A DNA stretch of 64,000 bases from Sphingomonas sp. AR_OL41 (GTDB taxonomy: Bacteria > Pseudomonadota > Alphaproteobacteria > Sphingomonadales > Sphingomonadaceae): NCBI RefSeq assembly GCF_029911635.1, contig NZ_JARYTI010000006.1, forward strand, positions 116,200 through 180,199. Reading direction: 5' to 3'. A model generated the notes under the pieces. It was not told the origin of the DNA. It saw nothing but the letters and a program-made list of their open reading frames with translations, and ran no database searches. This document shows positions 10,625 through 18,371 of the stretch, one piece after another (the stretch's first letter is position 1; each line of letters starts with the position of its first letter). The position numbers and the translations under genes are program-made.

Positions 10625-10750
10625 GTTCCTCCCCGGAACGGGGAGGTGGCACGCGAAGCGTGACGGAGGGGCTTGGAGCGCGGCACGCTCGCCGCGCTCC
10701 AAGCCCCTCCACCGGCTCCGCCGGTCCCCCTCCCCGTTCCGGGGAGGAAC
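10625..10750. repeat. 126-bp nested palindromic element inside the met operon
   Basis: The two ends are 22-bp perfect inverted repeats (GTTCCTCCCCGGAACGGGGA and its reverse complement, with two more paired bases). The middle is a second perfect inverted repeat (GGAGGGGCTTGGAGCGCGGC against its complement at about 10687-10711). It lies in the gap between the two metH halves. It encodes nothing and looks like a dispersed non-autonomous palindromic element. In the mRNA it would form a long hairpin. Confidence 0.85.
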
Positions 10751-10760
10751 TTTGGCGCCG

Positions 10761-11807
10761 CTACGCGGCCATGGTCATCGGCTCGAGACCGGCGAGGCGC
10801 GTGCGGACTTCCGGTGTCACGATCTTGCGCGGTGCCAAGCCCCTCACCGTATCGGCGATCGCCTTGATGTGCGCCGGGGTCGAGCCGCAGCAGCCGCCGA
10901 GGATGTTGACCTGGCCGGCATCGGCCCAGTCGCGCACCAGCGCGGCGGTGGTTTCAGGCATCTCGTCATAGGCGCCGAGTTCGTTGGGCAGGCCGGCATT
11001 GGGATAAACCATGATCAGCGTGTCGGCGATCTGCGACAGTGTCTTGACATGCGGGCGCAACTGCTCGGCACCAAAGGAACAATTGAGCCCGATCGTTACC
11101 GGGCGGGCGTGCCGGACGGCATGCCAGAAGGCCTCGACAGTGTGACCCGACAGGTTGCGGCCCGACAGGTCGGTAAGCGTCATCGACAGCATGATCGGCA
11201 GGTCGCGGCCGAGCGCCTCGCCCGCCTCGATCGCCGCCATGATGCCGGCCTTGGCGTTGAGCGTATCGAACACCGTCTCGATCAGGATGAAGTCCACCCC
11301 ACCCTCGACCAGCGCATCGATCTGCTCGCGGTACACGCCCTTGAGATGGTCGAAGTCGATCTCGCGATAGCCGGGATCGTTGACGTCAGGGCTGAGCGAC
11401 AGCGTCTTGTTGGTCGGGCCGATCGCACCGGCGACGAACCGCGGGCGGCCGTCCTTCGCGGCATAGTCGTCTGCGAGGCGGCGCGCGATGTGCGCAGAGG
11501 CGAGGTTGATGTCGCGGACAAGCGCTTCGGCGCCATAATCGGCCTGGCTGATGATGTTGGCGGAGAAGGTGTTGGTCGAGACGATGTCCGCGCCGGCGTC
11601 AAAATAGGCACGCGTGATCGACTCGGGCACGTCGGGCCGGGTCAGCGCGAGGATGTCGTTATTGCCCTTCTGGTCGTGCGTCAGGCCGAGATCGCCAGCA
11701 TAATCGGCCTCGGCGAGTTTCCAGTTCTGGATCTCGGTACCGAATGCGCCGTCGGTGACCAGGATGCGTTTCGCGCTTTCCGCGATCAATCGTTCACGTG
11801 CCGTCAT
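10761..11807 (-). CDS. metH: methionine synthase, homocysteine-binding half
   Basis: A 348-aa homocysteine S-methyltransferase barrel equivalent to the first domain of E. coli MetH. ILVTDGAFGTEIQ is the usual start of the barrel. The zinc-binding cysteines are visible in LNCSFGAEQ and in the C-terminal GGCCGSTPAHI. The start ATG at 11807 overlaps the metF stop by 4 bp (ATGA), so translation is coupled. The cobalamin and folate domains sit in the next gene. The split is between domains, so it is a two-gene arrangement and not a frameshift: each part has its own start, and the palindromic element lies between them. Confidence 0.95.
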   Translation of the reverse strand: MTARERLIAESAKRILVTDGAFGTEIQNWKLAEADYAGDLGLTHDQKGNNDILALTRPDVPESITRAYFDAGADIVSTNTFSANIISQADYGAEALVRDINLASAHIARRLADDYAAKDGRPRFVAGAIGPTNKTLSLSPDVNDPGYREIDFDHLKGVYREQIDALVEGGVDFILIETVFDTLNAKAGIMAAIEAGEALGRDLPIMLSMTLTDLSGRNLSGHTVEAFWHAVRHARPVTIGLNCSFGAEQLRPHVKTLSQIADTLIMVYPNAGLPNELGAYDEMPETTAALVRDWADAGQVNILGGCCGSTPAHIKAIADTVRGLAPRKIVTPEVRTRLAGLEPMTMAA

Positions 11808-12745
11808 GCCGCTGCCTCTTGCGCCAGACCCTGACCGCGCACGCCGAGCAGATGCGCGATGGCGTAGCTCAGTTCGGCGCGGTTCAGGGTGTAGAAATGA
11901 AAATGCCGCACGCCGCCGGCATAGAGCCTGCGACACAGTTCGGCGGCGATCGTTGCGGCAACCAGCTGGCGCGCGCCGGGATGGTCGTCGAGACCGTCGA
12001 ACAGCCGGCCGAGCCAGCTCGGCACCGCCGTTCCGCACATCGCCGACATGCGCTTTATAGCGGCGAAATTGGTCACCGGCATGATGCCGGGCACGATTTC
12101 GGCCTTGATACCGGCGGCCGCGACATCGTCGCGGAAGCGGAAGAAGGTTTCGGGCTCGAAGAAGAATTGCGTGATCGCGCGGCTCGCCCCGGCATCGAGC
12201 TTGCGCCTGAGATTGTCGAGATCGGCCGCCTTGCTCGCGGCATCGGGGTGCGCCTCGGGATAGGCCGCAACCGAGATTTCGAAAGGGTGCAGCTTGCGGA
12301 GACCCGCAACGAGCGCGGCGGCATTCTCGTAACCGCCCGGATGCGGGGCATAACGCGTGCCCGCAACCGGCGGATCGCCACGCAGCGCGACGATGTGACG
12401 CACCCCTGCGTCCCAATATTCGTTCGCCACGGCGTCGATTTCCTCGCGCGTCGCCTCGACGCAAGTAAGATGCGCGGCCGCTGCCAGCCCGGTCTCGCGT
12501 GCGATGCGCGCGACGGTGGCGTGGGTGCGCTCGCGGGTCGAACCGCCGGCGCCATAGGTCACCGAGACGAAGCGCGGCGCGAGAGGCGCCAGCGCGCCGA
12601 TCGCGTCCCACAATTGCTCTTCCATCCGGTCGGTCTTGGGCGGGAAGAATTCGAAGCTCAGCGCGATGTCACCGCCGACATCGGCATAAAGCGGCGCATC
12701 GAGCGCGCGGCGCGCTTCCTCGAGCTGGGGGATCGAAATGCTCAT
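11804..12745 (-). CDS. metF: 5,10-methylenetetrahydrofolate reductase
   Basis: A 313-aa flavoprotein that makes 5-methyl-THF for methionine synthase. The N-terminal FEFFPPKTDRMEEQLW signature, the barrel segment SVTYGAGGS and the HIVALRGDPP strand identify the family, and length agrees with bacterial MetF (about 300 aa). It overlaps the upstream regulator gene and the downstream metH gene by 4 bp each, so all three form one tightly coupled operon controlled from the palindrome at 13713-13732. Confidence 0.95.
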   Translation of the reverse strand: MSISIPQLEEARRALDAPLYADVGGDIALSFEFFPPKTDRMEEQLWDAIGALAPLAPRFVSVTYGAGGSTRERTHATVARIARETGLAAAAHLTCVEATREEIDAVANEYWDAGVRHIVALRGDPPVAGTRYAPHPGGYENAAALVAGLRKLHPFEISVAAYPEAHPDAASKAADLDNLRRKLDAGASRAITQFFFEPETFFRFRDDVAAAGIKAEIVPGIMPVTNFAAIKRMSAMCGTAVPSWLGRLFDGLDDHPGARQLVAATIAAELCRRLYAGGVRHFHFYTLNRAELSYAIAHLLGVRGQGLAQEAAA

Positions 12746-13701
12746 GCCGCCTTCACCTCACGCAACGCTGGCCCAAGCTTGCGCCCGAGCCACAATTTCA
12801 CCGTCAGTTCGCCGCCCCCAAGCGTCTCGGTCCGCGCCGCGACGAGCCCGCCGACAATGAACCAGCCCGAGATCTGATCGTCCGAAAAGCCGAGCCGGGC
12901 ATGCGCGTCGCGCGTGCGCAATTCCTCGCGCTCATGCGGCGCGAAATCGACGATCAGCAGGCGCCCGCCGGGCGCGAGGACGCGCGCCGCCTCGGCGATC
13001 GCCGCGCCGGGCTGTTGCGCGAAGTGCAGCACGTGGTGGATGATCGCGACATCGGCCGCACCGTCGGCGAGCGGCAAAGCGTAGAGATCCGCCTGGCGCA
13101 GCTCGGCATTGGCAAGGCCGCGCTCGCTCAATTTCGCTCGGGCGAGGCGCAGCATCTCGGAGCTGCGGTCGATGCCGAGCGCGCGCTCGGCACGGCCGGC
13201 GAACAGTTCAAGCATGCGCCCGGTGCCGGTACCGATATCGATCAGCTGACCGACCTTGTCGTCGCCCAGGACGGCGCCCATCGCCTGCTCGACCTCGCTC
13301 TCGGCGATGTGGAGCGAACGGATCGCGTCCCATTGGCCGGCATTTGCCTCGAACCAGCCCGCCGCGGCGGAGGCGCGATCGGCGCGCACCGCGGCGAGCC
13401 GCGCGGCATCGGCGAGGCGCCAATGGTCGGGCTCCTGCACCGCCCAACTGTCGAGCGCGGCAAGCACCGGTTCGACCCGCGCGGCGGCACCGAGCGCGAC
13501 GAACACCCAGCTGCCTTCCTTACGCCGCTCGGCCAGGCCGGCGTCGCAAAGAATTTTCACGTGGCGCGAGACGCGCGGCTGGCTCTGCCCCAGCACCTGC
13601 GCGAGTTCGCCGACCGACAGCTCCATCGAGCGCAACAGAGCCATGATGCGAAGCCGTGTCGCATCGGCTAGGGCGCGAAAGATATCGAGTGCGATTGCCA
13701 T
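12742..13701 (-). CDS. ArsR-family regulator fused to a SAM-dependent methyltransferase domain
   Basis: A 319-aa protein. Residues 1-90 are an ArsR winged helix (ALADATRLRIMALL; QSQPRVSRHVKILCDAGL). Residues about 120-290 are a class I methyltransferase fold with the SAM/SAH-binding glycine motif DIGTGTGRML and the later segment LAPGGRLLIVDF. No metal-binding CxC of metallothionein-type ArsR is present. First gene of the metF-metH operon, so the methyltransferase domain most likely senses SAM or SAH and the protein autoregulates methionine synthesis. SahR-type ArsR regulators are known to control methionine genes in proteobacteria. It could still methylate a substrate; the sequence does not settle this. 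Confidence 0.9.
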   Translation of the reverse strand: MAIALDIFRALADATRLRIMALLRSMELSVGELAQVLGQSQPRVSRHVKILCDAGLAERRKEGSWVFVALGAAARVEPVLAALDSWAVQEPDHWRLADAARLAAVRADRASAAAGWFEANAGQWDAIRSLHIAESEVEQAMGAVLGDDKVGQLIDIGTGTGRMLELFAGRAERALGIDRSSEMLRLARAKLSERGLANAELRQADLYALPLADGAADVAIIHHVLHFAQQPGAAIAEAARVLAPGGRLLIVDFAPHEREELRTRDAHARLGFSDDQISGWFIVGGLVAARTETLGGGELTVKLWLGRKLGPALREVKAA

Positions 13702-13712
13702 GACACATCACG

Positions 13713-13732
13713 ATATAAAGATATCTTTATAT
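13713..13732. promoter_or_regulatory. 20-bp perfect palindrome upstream of the met operon
   Basis: ATATAAAGATATCTTTATAT reads the same on both strands and ends 12 bp before the start codon of the ArsR-methyltransferase gene. It stands out as an A+T island in GC-rich DNA. It is the obvious candidate operator for that regulator. Confidence 0.8.
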
Positions 13733-13842
13733 GAGGTCAATGTCGGATCGGCGGAGCCGAAGGCGATTGCGCGCGTTTGGCGGGTTCGATAGCGTTGCCG
13801 CCACCGAAACGGCGCGCCCACCCCAGCCACGGAGTACTCCCC

Positions 13843-14133
13843 ATGCGCACGATCTTCACCCTGCCGCTCGCCGGCCTAGCCCTGATTGCCATCGCCGGTT
13901 GCAGCCCCAAGGCGCAGAACGAGACCGCCCAGGCGGCCGACACGATCGCCGCCGACGCCAATGCGACGATGGTCGAGGCGGCCAACGATACCGAAGCTGC
14001 TGCCGACCGTGCCTTCGGCTCGGGCGAAGCGATGATCGACAACAGCGCGGCCGCGATCGACAATGCCACCGGCAAGGCCAAGAAAAAGACCGGCCAGGCC
14101 ATGCGCGACATGGGCAATGAGATTGAGGAATAA
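13843..14133 (+). CDS. small alanine-rich lipoprotein
   Basis: A 96-aa protein with a signal peptide ending in the lipobox IAGC (Cys20). The mature part is helical, rich in Ala, Asp, Glu and Asn, with heptad-like spacing, and ends in KKKTGQAMRDMGNEIEE. GGAG lies about 9 nt before the ATG at 13843; an in-frame GTG-type extension to 13777 has no better site. A second small lipoprotein follows after 1 bp. Role unknown; small amphipathic lipoproteins like this often sit at the outer membrane. Confidence 0.8.
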   Translation: MRTIFTLPLAGLALIAIAGCSPKAQNETAQAADTIAADANATMVEAANDTEAAADRAFGSGEAMIDNSAAAIDNATGKAKKKTGQAMRDMGNEIEE

Positions 14134-14134
14134 A

Positions 14135-14344
14135 ATGCGCCGCCGCCTGCCGGCCCTGTTGACCGTGCCGCTGGTGCTGCTCGCCGCCTGCCATGGCGAC
14201 CGCCAGCCCGGCGCGACCACGGCGAGCGAGGACAAGCAACTCAGCGACGCCGCGGCGATGCTCGATGCCAACAGCATGGAGGTCAATGCGGTCGACAGCA
14301 ACAGCGCCGACGACGGCGATGACAGCGACGGGAACGACCAGTGA
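14135..14344 (+). CDS. very small lipoprotein with acidic tail
   Basis: A 69-aa protein with the lipobox LLAAC (Cys19) after a basic N-terminus (MRRRLPALL). The mature 50 residues are strongly acidic, with the last 18 mostly Asp, Ser, Asn and Gly. GAGGAA lies 5-6 nt before the ATG and overlaps the stop region of the previous lipoprotein gene. Its stop overlaps the GTG of the aldo/keto reductase. No function is known. Confidence 0.72.
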   Translation: MRRRLPALLTVPLVLLAACHGDRQPGATTASEDKQLSDAAAMLDANSMEVNAVDSNSADDGDDSDGNDQ

Positions 14345-15291
14345 CCATGCTCCGCCGGCTCGGATCGTCCGACCTCCACATCGCCCCGCTGGTGCTTGGC
14401 GGCAACGTCTTCGGCTGGACCGCCGACCGGGCGGCGAGCTTTGCCGTGCTCGACGCGTTCGTCGCCGGCGGCGGGACGATGATCGACACCGCCGATGTCT
14501 ATTCGGCCTGGGCGCCGGGCCATCGGGGCGGCGAGTCCGAGAGCATGATCGGCGAATGGCTCAAGGCCTCGGGCAAGCGCGACAAGGTATTGATCGCGAC
14601 CAAGGTCGGGATGCTGCCCGGCGAGGGCGGCGAAAAACTCGCGCCCGCGCGGATCGCGGCAGCGTGCGATGCGTCGTTGAAGCGGCTCGGAGTCGAGTGC
14701 ATCGACCTGTATTTCGCGCATCAGGACGATGAGGACACACCGCAGGAAGCGGCGCTCGAAGCCTTTGGCAAGCTGGTGGCGGCGGGCAAGGTGTGCGTGC
14801 TGGGCGCGTCCAACTTCCACGCCGCGCGGCTCAAATCGGCCGCGGAGGCAGCGCGCGCAGCGGGGCTGCCGCATTATCAGGCGTTGCAGCCGGAATATAA
14901 TCTCGTCAGCCGGCACCATTTCGAGGGCGAGCTGCAGGACTATTGCGTCGAGCATAATATCGGCGTGGTGCCCTATTTCGGGCTCGCCTCGGGCTTTCTG
15001 ACGGGCAAGTATCGCAGCAGCGACGATCTCGCCAAGAGCGTGCGCGGGAGCCGGGTAACGGGCTATCTCGACGAGCGCGGCACGCGCGTGCTGGCGGCGA
15101 TGGACGAAATCGCGGAGGAGACCGGCGCGACGCTGGCGCAGATCGCGCTTGCCTGGCTTACCGCGCAGCCGGGGATCACCGCGCCGATCGCCAGCGCAAC
15201 GAGCGTGGCGCAGCTCGAAGAGCTGCTGCCGGCGATGGACCTGGTGCTCGACGTCGGGCAGCTCGAGCGGCTCGACGTCGCGGGCGCCTGA
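14341..15291 (+). CDS. aldo/keto reductase
   Basis: A 316-aa NADPH-dependent oxidoreductase of the aldo/keto reductase superfamily. The catalytic Asp-Tyr pair is in DTADVYSAW, the lysine in ATKVGML, and the His in FAHQDD; the last 70 residues hold the usual nucleotide-binding segment. GTG 14341 overlaps the previous stop by 4 bp; ATG 14347 is an alternative that gives the more usual MLRRLG start. The gene ends exactly where the convergent glycosyltransferase-like gene ends, with the two stop codons adjoining (TGATCA). Physiological substrate unknown. Confidence 0.92.
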   Translation: MTMLRRLGSSDLHIAPLVLGGNVFGWTADRAASFAVLDAFVAGGGTMIDTADVYSAWAPGHRGGESESMIGEWLKASGKRDKVLIATKVGMLPGEGGEKLAPARIAAACDASLKRLGVECIDLYFAHQDDEDTPQEAALEAFGKLVAAGKVCVLGASNFHAARLKSAAEAARAAGLPHYQALQPEYNLVSRHHFEGELQDYCVEHNIGVVPYFGLASGFLTGKYRSSDDLAKSVRGSRVTGYLDERGTRVLAAMDEIAEETGATLAQIALAWLTAQPGITAPIASATSVAQLEELLPAMDLVLDVGQLERLDVAGA

Positions 15292-16707
15292 TCAGCGGGT
15301 GAAGATCTCGATCCGCTGGCTGCCGAGCGGGCGGGTCGCGGTCCGGCGGTAGCCGCCTTCGGCGAGCAGGCGGACCGCGAGCGCGCGCATCTCCGAGCGC
15401 TCGCCATTATAGGCCGGGCGCATCACCACCACCGCCGGGCGGCGCGCGAAGATGCGTCGCACCTCGGTTGCCTGATCGACCCCGATCGCGCCTTGCTCGC
15501 GATCACGATCGAGGTGGCTGGGGAAGAGATAGGGCGTTTCGGTACAGCGGCCGGTAGCGGGATAGAGCATCGTGTCGCCCGAGAAGACGTAGAGACAGCC
15601 CGGCCCGCGACCGATCGTTGCCGCGAGCGCGCGCAACTCGGCCGTGGTGCCGCGCCTGTGGATGTCGTCGATCACGATCGCTTGGCCGACCAGCGCGACG
15701 ATCCCGGCCAGCGCCCAGCCGACGCGTTGACCGCGTCGGCCTGCCCCGAACCATGCCGCCGCGCAGACGCAGCCTGGGACGAGCAGCGGCAGGGCGTAGT
15801 GATTGAAGTACGATCCGAACAGCAGCACGCCGATCAGCGCGAACACCAGCCAGCCGTACAGAAAGCGGCGGACCTCGTTGCGTGCGCTATCTTGCGCGCC
15901 GACGCGGCGCCCGGCCCAGGCCGCCGCCATCAGCGGCAGGATGCTGAGGACGAGCAGGACGAAATTGCCGCCGCTTTCCTGCCAGCTGTCGGGGCGACGT
16001 TGCAGCACGGAGATGAAGTTGGCGTAGAGAAACGCCTGTTCGTGGCCGAGCGCGGCATAGACGGCGGCTGCGGCGAGCGTCGGCAGAAGCGCGACGCCTA
16101 TCAGTGCGGCGCCATAACCGAGTGTCGCGACAATCGGGCGACCGGCGCGCCACTCACGCCACAACAGGACCAGACCGATCCAGATGCCCTCGAACACGGT
16201 CGAATATTTGACCTGCAGCGACAGGCCGATCAGCGCCATCGCGGCGAGTCCGATGGCACGCGGGCGGCAGGGCTCGCCGGGGCGCGGCACGACGAGCAGC
16301 ATCGCGGCCGAGACGAGCGGGTTGTAGAACACTGGCGACTGCCCGCCCTGCCCATCGGCGATGTTGAGCCACAGGATATAGAGAATCGCCGCGACCAACG
16401 CGCCGCGCCCCCAGCCGGCGCGCTCGGCGAGCCGGGCGATCATCGCGGCGGTGAGGACGACGCACAGCAGCGCGAGCGCCTGATAGGCCCAGATCCCGAG
16501 CACCGGCCCGAACAGCGCGGCGGGCAGATAGACGAGGAACAGGCCGACGGGCTTGCGGTCCCACACATCGACGAAGGGCAGCGCGCCGTGGCGCATCGCA
16601 TCGGCGACGGCATAATAGAATTGCTCGTCGACGTGCAGCACCGGGTTGCCGAAAGTCACCGCCCGCGCGGCGAGCGCGACCAGCGTCAGGATCACCCAGC
16701 GCGGCAT
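15292..16707 (-). CDS. polytopic membrane protein, GT39/ArnT-like glycosyltransferase (GT-C fold)
   Basis: A 471-aa protein with about ten membrane helices. The first periplasmic loop holds HVDEQFYY, the DE pair that serves as the catalytic or metal-binding acid motif of GT-C enzymes, followed by FVDVWDRKPVG, which is typical of the GT39/ArnT/RgtA-D family. The last 100 residues are a soluble periplasmic domain. Such enzymes move a sugar from a polyprenyl-phosphate donor to lipid or protein acceptors. No polysaccharide cluster surrounds it, so acceptor and donor are unknown. Confidence 0.85.
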   Translation of the reverse strand: MPRWVILTLVALAARAVTFGNPVLHVDEQFYYAVADAMRHGALPFVDVWDRKPVGLFLVYLPAALFGPVLGIWAYQALALLCVVLTAAMIARLAERAGWGRGALVAAILYILWLNIADGQGGQSPVFYNPLVSAAMLLVVPRPGEPCRPRAIGLAAMALIGLSLQVKYSTVFEGIWIGLVLLWREWRAGRPIVATLGYGAALIGVALLPTLAAAAVYAALGHEQAFLYANFISVLQRRPDSWQESGGNFVLLVLSILPLMAAAWAGRRVGAQDSARNEVRRFLYGWLVFALIGVLLFGSYFNHYALPLLVPGCVCAAAWFGAGRRGQRVGWALAGIVALVGQAIVIDDIHRRGTTAELRALAATIGRGPGCLYVFSGDTMLYPATGRCTETPYLFPSHLDRDREQGAIGVDQATEVRRIFARRPAVVVMRPAYNGERSEMRALAVRLLAEGGYRRTATRPLGSQRIEIFTR

Positions 16708-16813
16708 CGTGAAGCCGCCCAGCCGGAGGGAGGTCGTCGTGGCGAAGTCGCTGTCGATGATCTCGCCCCTGTGCTCGGCCCGGAGCGCCGCTGTAGCGGG
16801 CCGTGCCGCGCGA

Positions 16814-18202
16814 TCAATCCCCGGCGAAGGTCAGTGCCGAGAGCCGCCGCTCGCGATCGCTGACGGTCAGCGCGCGCCCGGCGGGCGCGAGGGAGCGCTG
16901 CGGGCAGGCGCCACGAAAACAGGCGCGGCAACCCAGGCCGACCGGCATCGCCTCGCCTGCCAGATCGACTCCGCGCGCCACCGCGAGCGTGCGCGCCTGG
17001 TCGGCCGCGACGCCGAGCCCGACCGCGAACTCGGCCGGTACGCCGCCATAACGCCGGCCCTGCGGGGCGACGGTGCGCGCCATGGTCAGCCAGCGCGCGC
17101 CATCCTCGAGTTCGACGAGCTGGACGACGAGACTGCCGGGGCGGTCGAACGCCTCATGCAGGCGCCAGAGCGGGCAGCGGCCCTCGGCCTCGGCGAGCGC
17201 CGCGCCGCTCGCGCCGGAGAAGCGTTTCGAGGCCTGGCCAGCGCGATCGATCCGCACCATGAAGAAGGCAAGCCCGCGCGCGCCGACACGTTGCAACGTG
17301 GTCAGGCGATGCGCGACCTGTTCAAAACCGGCGCCAAAGCGGCGCTGGAGCAGTTCGATGTCGTAGCCCGTGCTCTCGCAGGCACGCAGGAAACGGGCAT
17401 AGGGCATCATCAGCGCAGCGGCGAAGTAGCTGGCGAGATGGCGGCGGAACAGCCGCTCGGCCGCGCGCTCGGCAAAACCGGCGCCGCGCGCCAGCGCCTC
17501 GATTTCGCCGCGCGCCTCGATCAGCGCGAGTTGCGTCGCCACCGCGAAGGTGCGCGATGCCGGGTCGAGCGTCTCGGACAATTGCAGCTGCCGTGCGTGC
17601 AGGTCGAGACGCTGGAGCATGTCGGGCATGACGTCGACCGGCAGCACGCGGATCGCGAGGCTGTGCTTGACGCGCAGCCGCTCGGCGATCGCGCCGTACA
17701 GGTCGCCCGCGCCGAGGCGCAATTCGTCGGCCAGCGCCTCGGCGGCCGAATCGAGGTCGGCGAAATGGCCGCGCCAGCGCTCGATCTCGCGCCGTACCAG
17801 CGCCACCGGATCGGCGACCGCGTCCACCACCGCCCCTGCCCCGGCACGATCAAACATGCGCGCAAAGGCTTCCGCGCCGCCGGGCGCGGCGGCGAGCCAA
17901 TCCTCGACCTCGTTGCGATCGATTTCGAGGTCGGCGAACATCGGGTCGGCGAGACGCCGCCGGATCGCCGCCGCGCCGCCGCCGGGCTCGCCGGCCGCAA
18001 GGCTGCGCGGATCGAAGTCGAAGCGTTCGGCGAGGCGCACCAGCAAGGTCGCCGAGACCGGGCGCTGGTTGCGTTCCACGAGGTTAAGATAGCTTGGCGA
18101 GATCGCCAGCACTTCGGCCATCGCCGCCTGGGTCAGCCCGGCCTGACGCCGCAGCCGCCTCACCGCATGCCCTGCGAGTATCTTGCCTTCCGCCATCGTC
18201 AT
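16814..18202 (-). CDS. XRE-family regulator of the ScfR/RamB type (short-chain acyl-CoA sensing)
   Basis: A 462-aa transcription factor divergent from aceA. Residues about 10-70 are an XRE HTH (RRQAGLTQAAMAEVLAISPS). The middle corresponds to the ImmA/IrrE-like domain, but the HExxH zinc-protease motif is missing: only the later helix (SYFAAALMMPYARFL) is recognisable. The C-terminal domain ends with a compact Cys cluster, GCRACFRGACPQ. This architecture is that of regulators such as RamB and ScfR that control glyoxylate-shunt and propionyl/acetyl-CoA genes. It most likely regulates aceA. ATG 18202 and ATG 18196 are both possible starts. Confidence 0.9.
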   Translation of the reverse strand: MTMAEGKILAGHAVRRLRRQAGLTQAAMAEVLAISPSYLNLVERNQRPVSATLLVRLAERFDFDPRSLAAGEPGGGAAAIRRRLADPMFADLEIDRNEVEDWLAAAPGGAEAFARMFDRAGAGAVVDAVADPVALVRREIERWRGHFADLDSAAEALADELRLGAGDLYGAIAERLRVKHSLAIRVLPVDVMPDMLQRLDLHARQLQLSETLDPASRTFAVATQLALIEARGEIEALARGAGFAERAAERLFRRHLASYFAAALMMPYARFLRACESTGYDIELLQRRFGAGFEQVAHRLTTLQRVGARGLAFFMVRIDRAGQASKRFSGASGAALAEAEGRCPLWRLHEAFDRPGSLVVQLVELEDGARWLTMARTVAPQGRRYGGVPAEFAVGLGVAADQARTLAVARGVDLAGEAMPVGLGCRACFRGACPQRSLAPAGRALTVSDRERRLSALTFAGD

Positions 18203-18228
18203 GCTCGCGTCGTGGATCGAGTCCGATC

Positions 18229-18245
18229 TTGTAAATTAGTTACAA
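18229..18245. promoter_or_regulatory. inverted repeat TTGTAA-N5-TTACAA in the scfR-like/aceA gap
   Basis: A perfect 6-5-6 inverted repeat lies 27 bp upstream of the XRE gene and 126 bp upstream of aceA, followed by TTGCAG and GCAA-type half sites. It is the best candidate binding site for the XRE regulator. Confidence 0.5.
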
Positions 18246-18371
18246 CATTGCAGCAACCAGCCATCGCGAACCGACAGCGCGACCCGGATTCCAGACGATA
18301 AGACTGGCTCAGGCACGTAATTTCAACGATCCGGGCGTCAGCAACCGCATCGCAGTGTAAAGGACGCGACA

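Noticed and set aside
10599..10760. Possible frameshift joining the two metH halves into one gene
   Set aside because: The gap is a palindromic element and both halves have their own proper start and domain border, so a natural split is the simpler reading.
13702..13842. SAM riboswitch upstream of the met operon
   Set aside because: The leader is too short and the only feature is a perfect palindrome typical of a protein operator.
16646..18301. 551-codon open frame antisense to the XRE regulator
   Set aside because: It runs across two genes and the divergent promoter region and has shadow-type composition.
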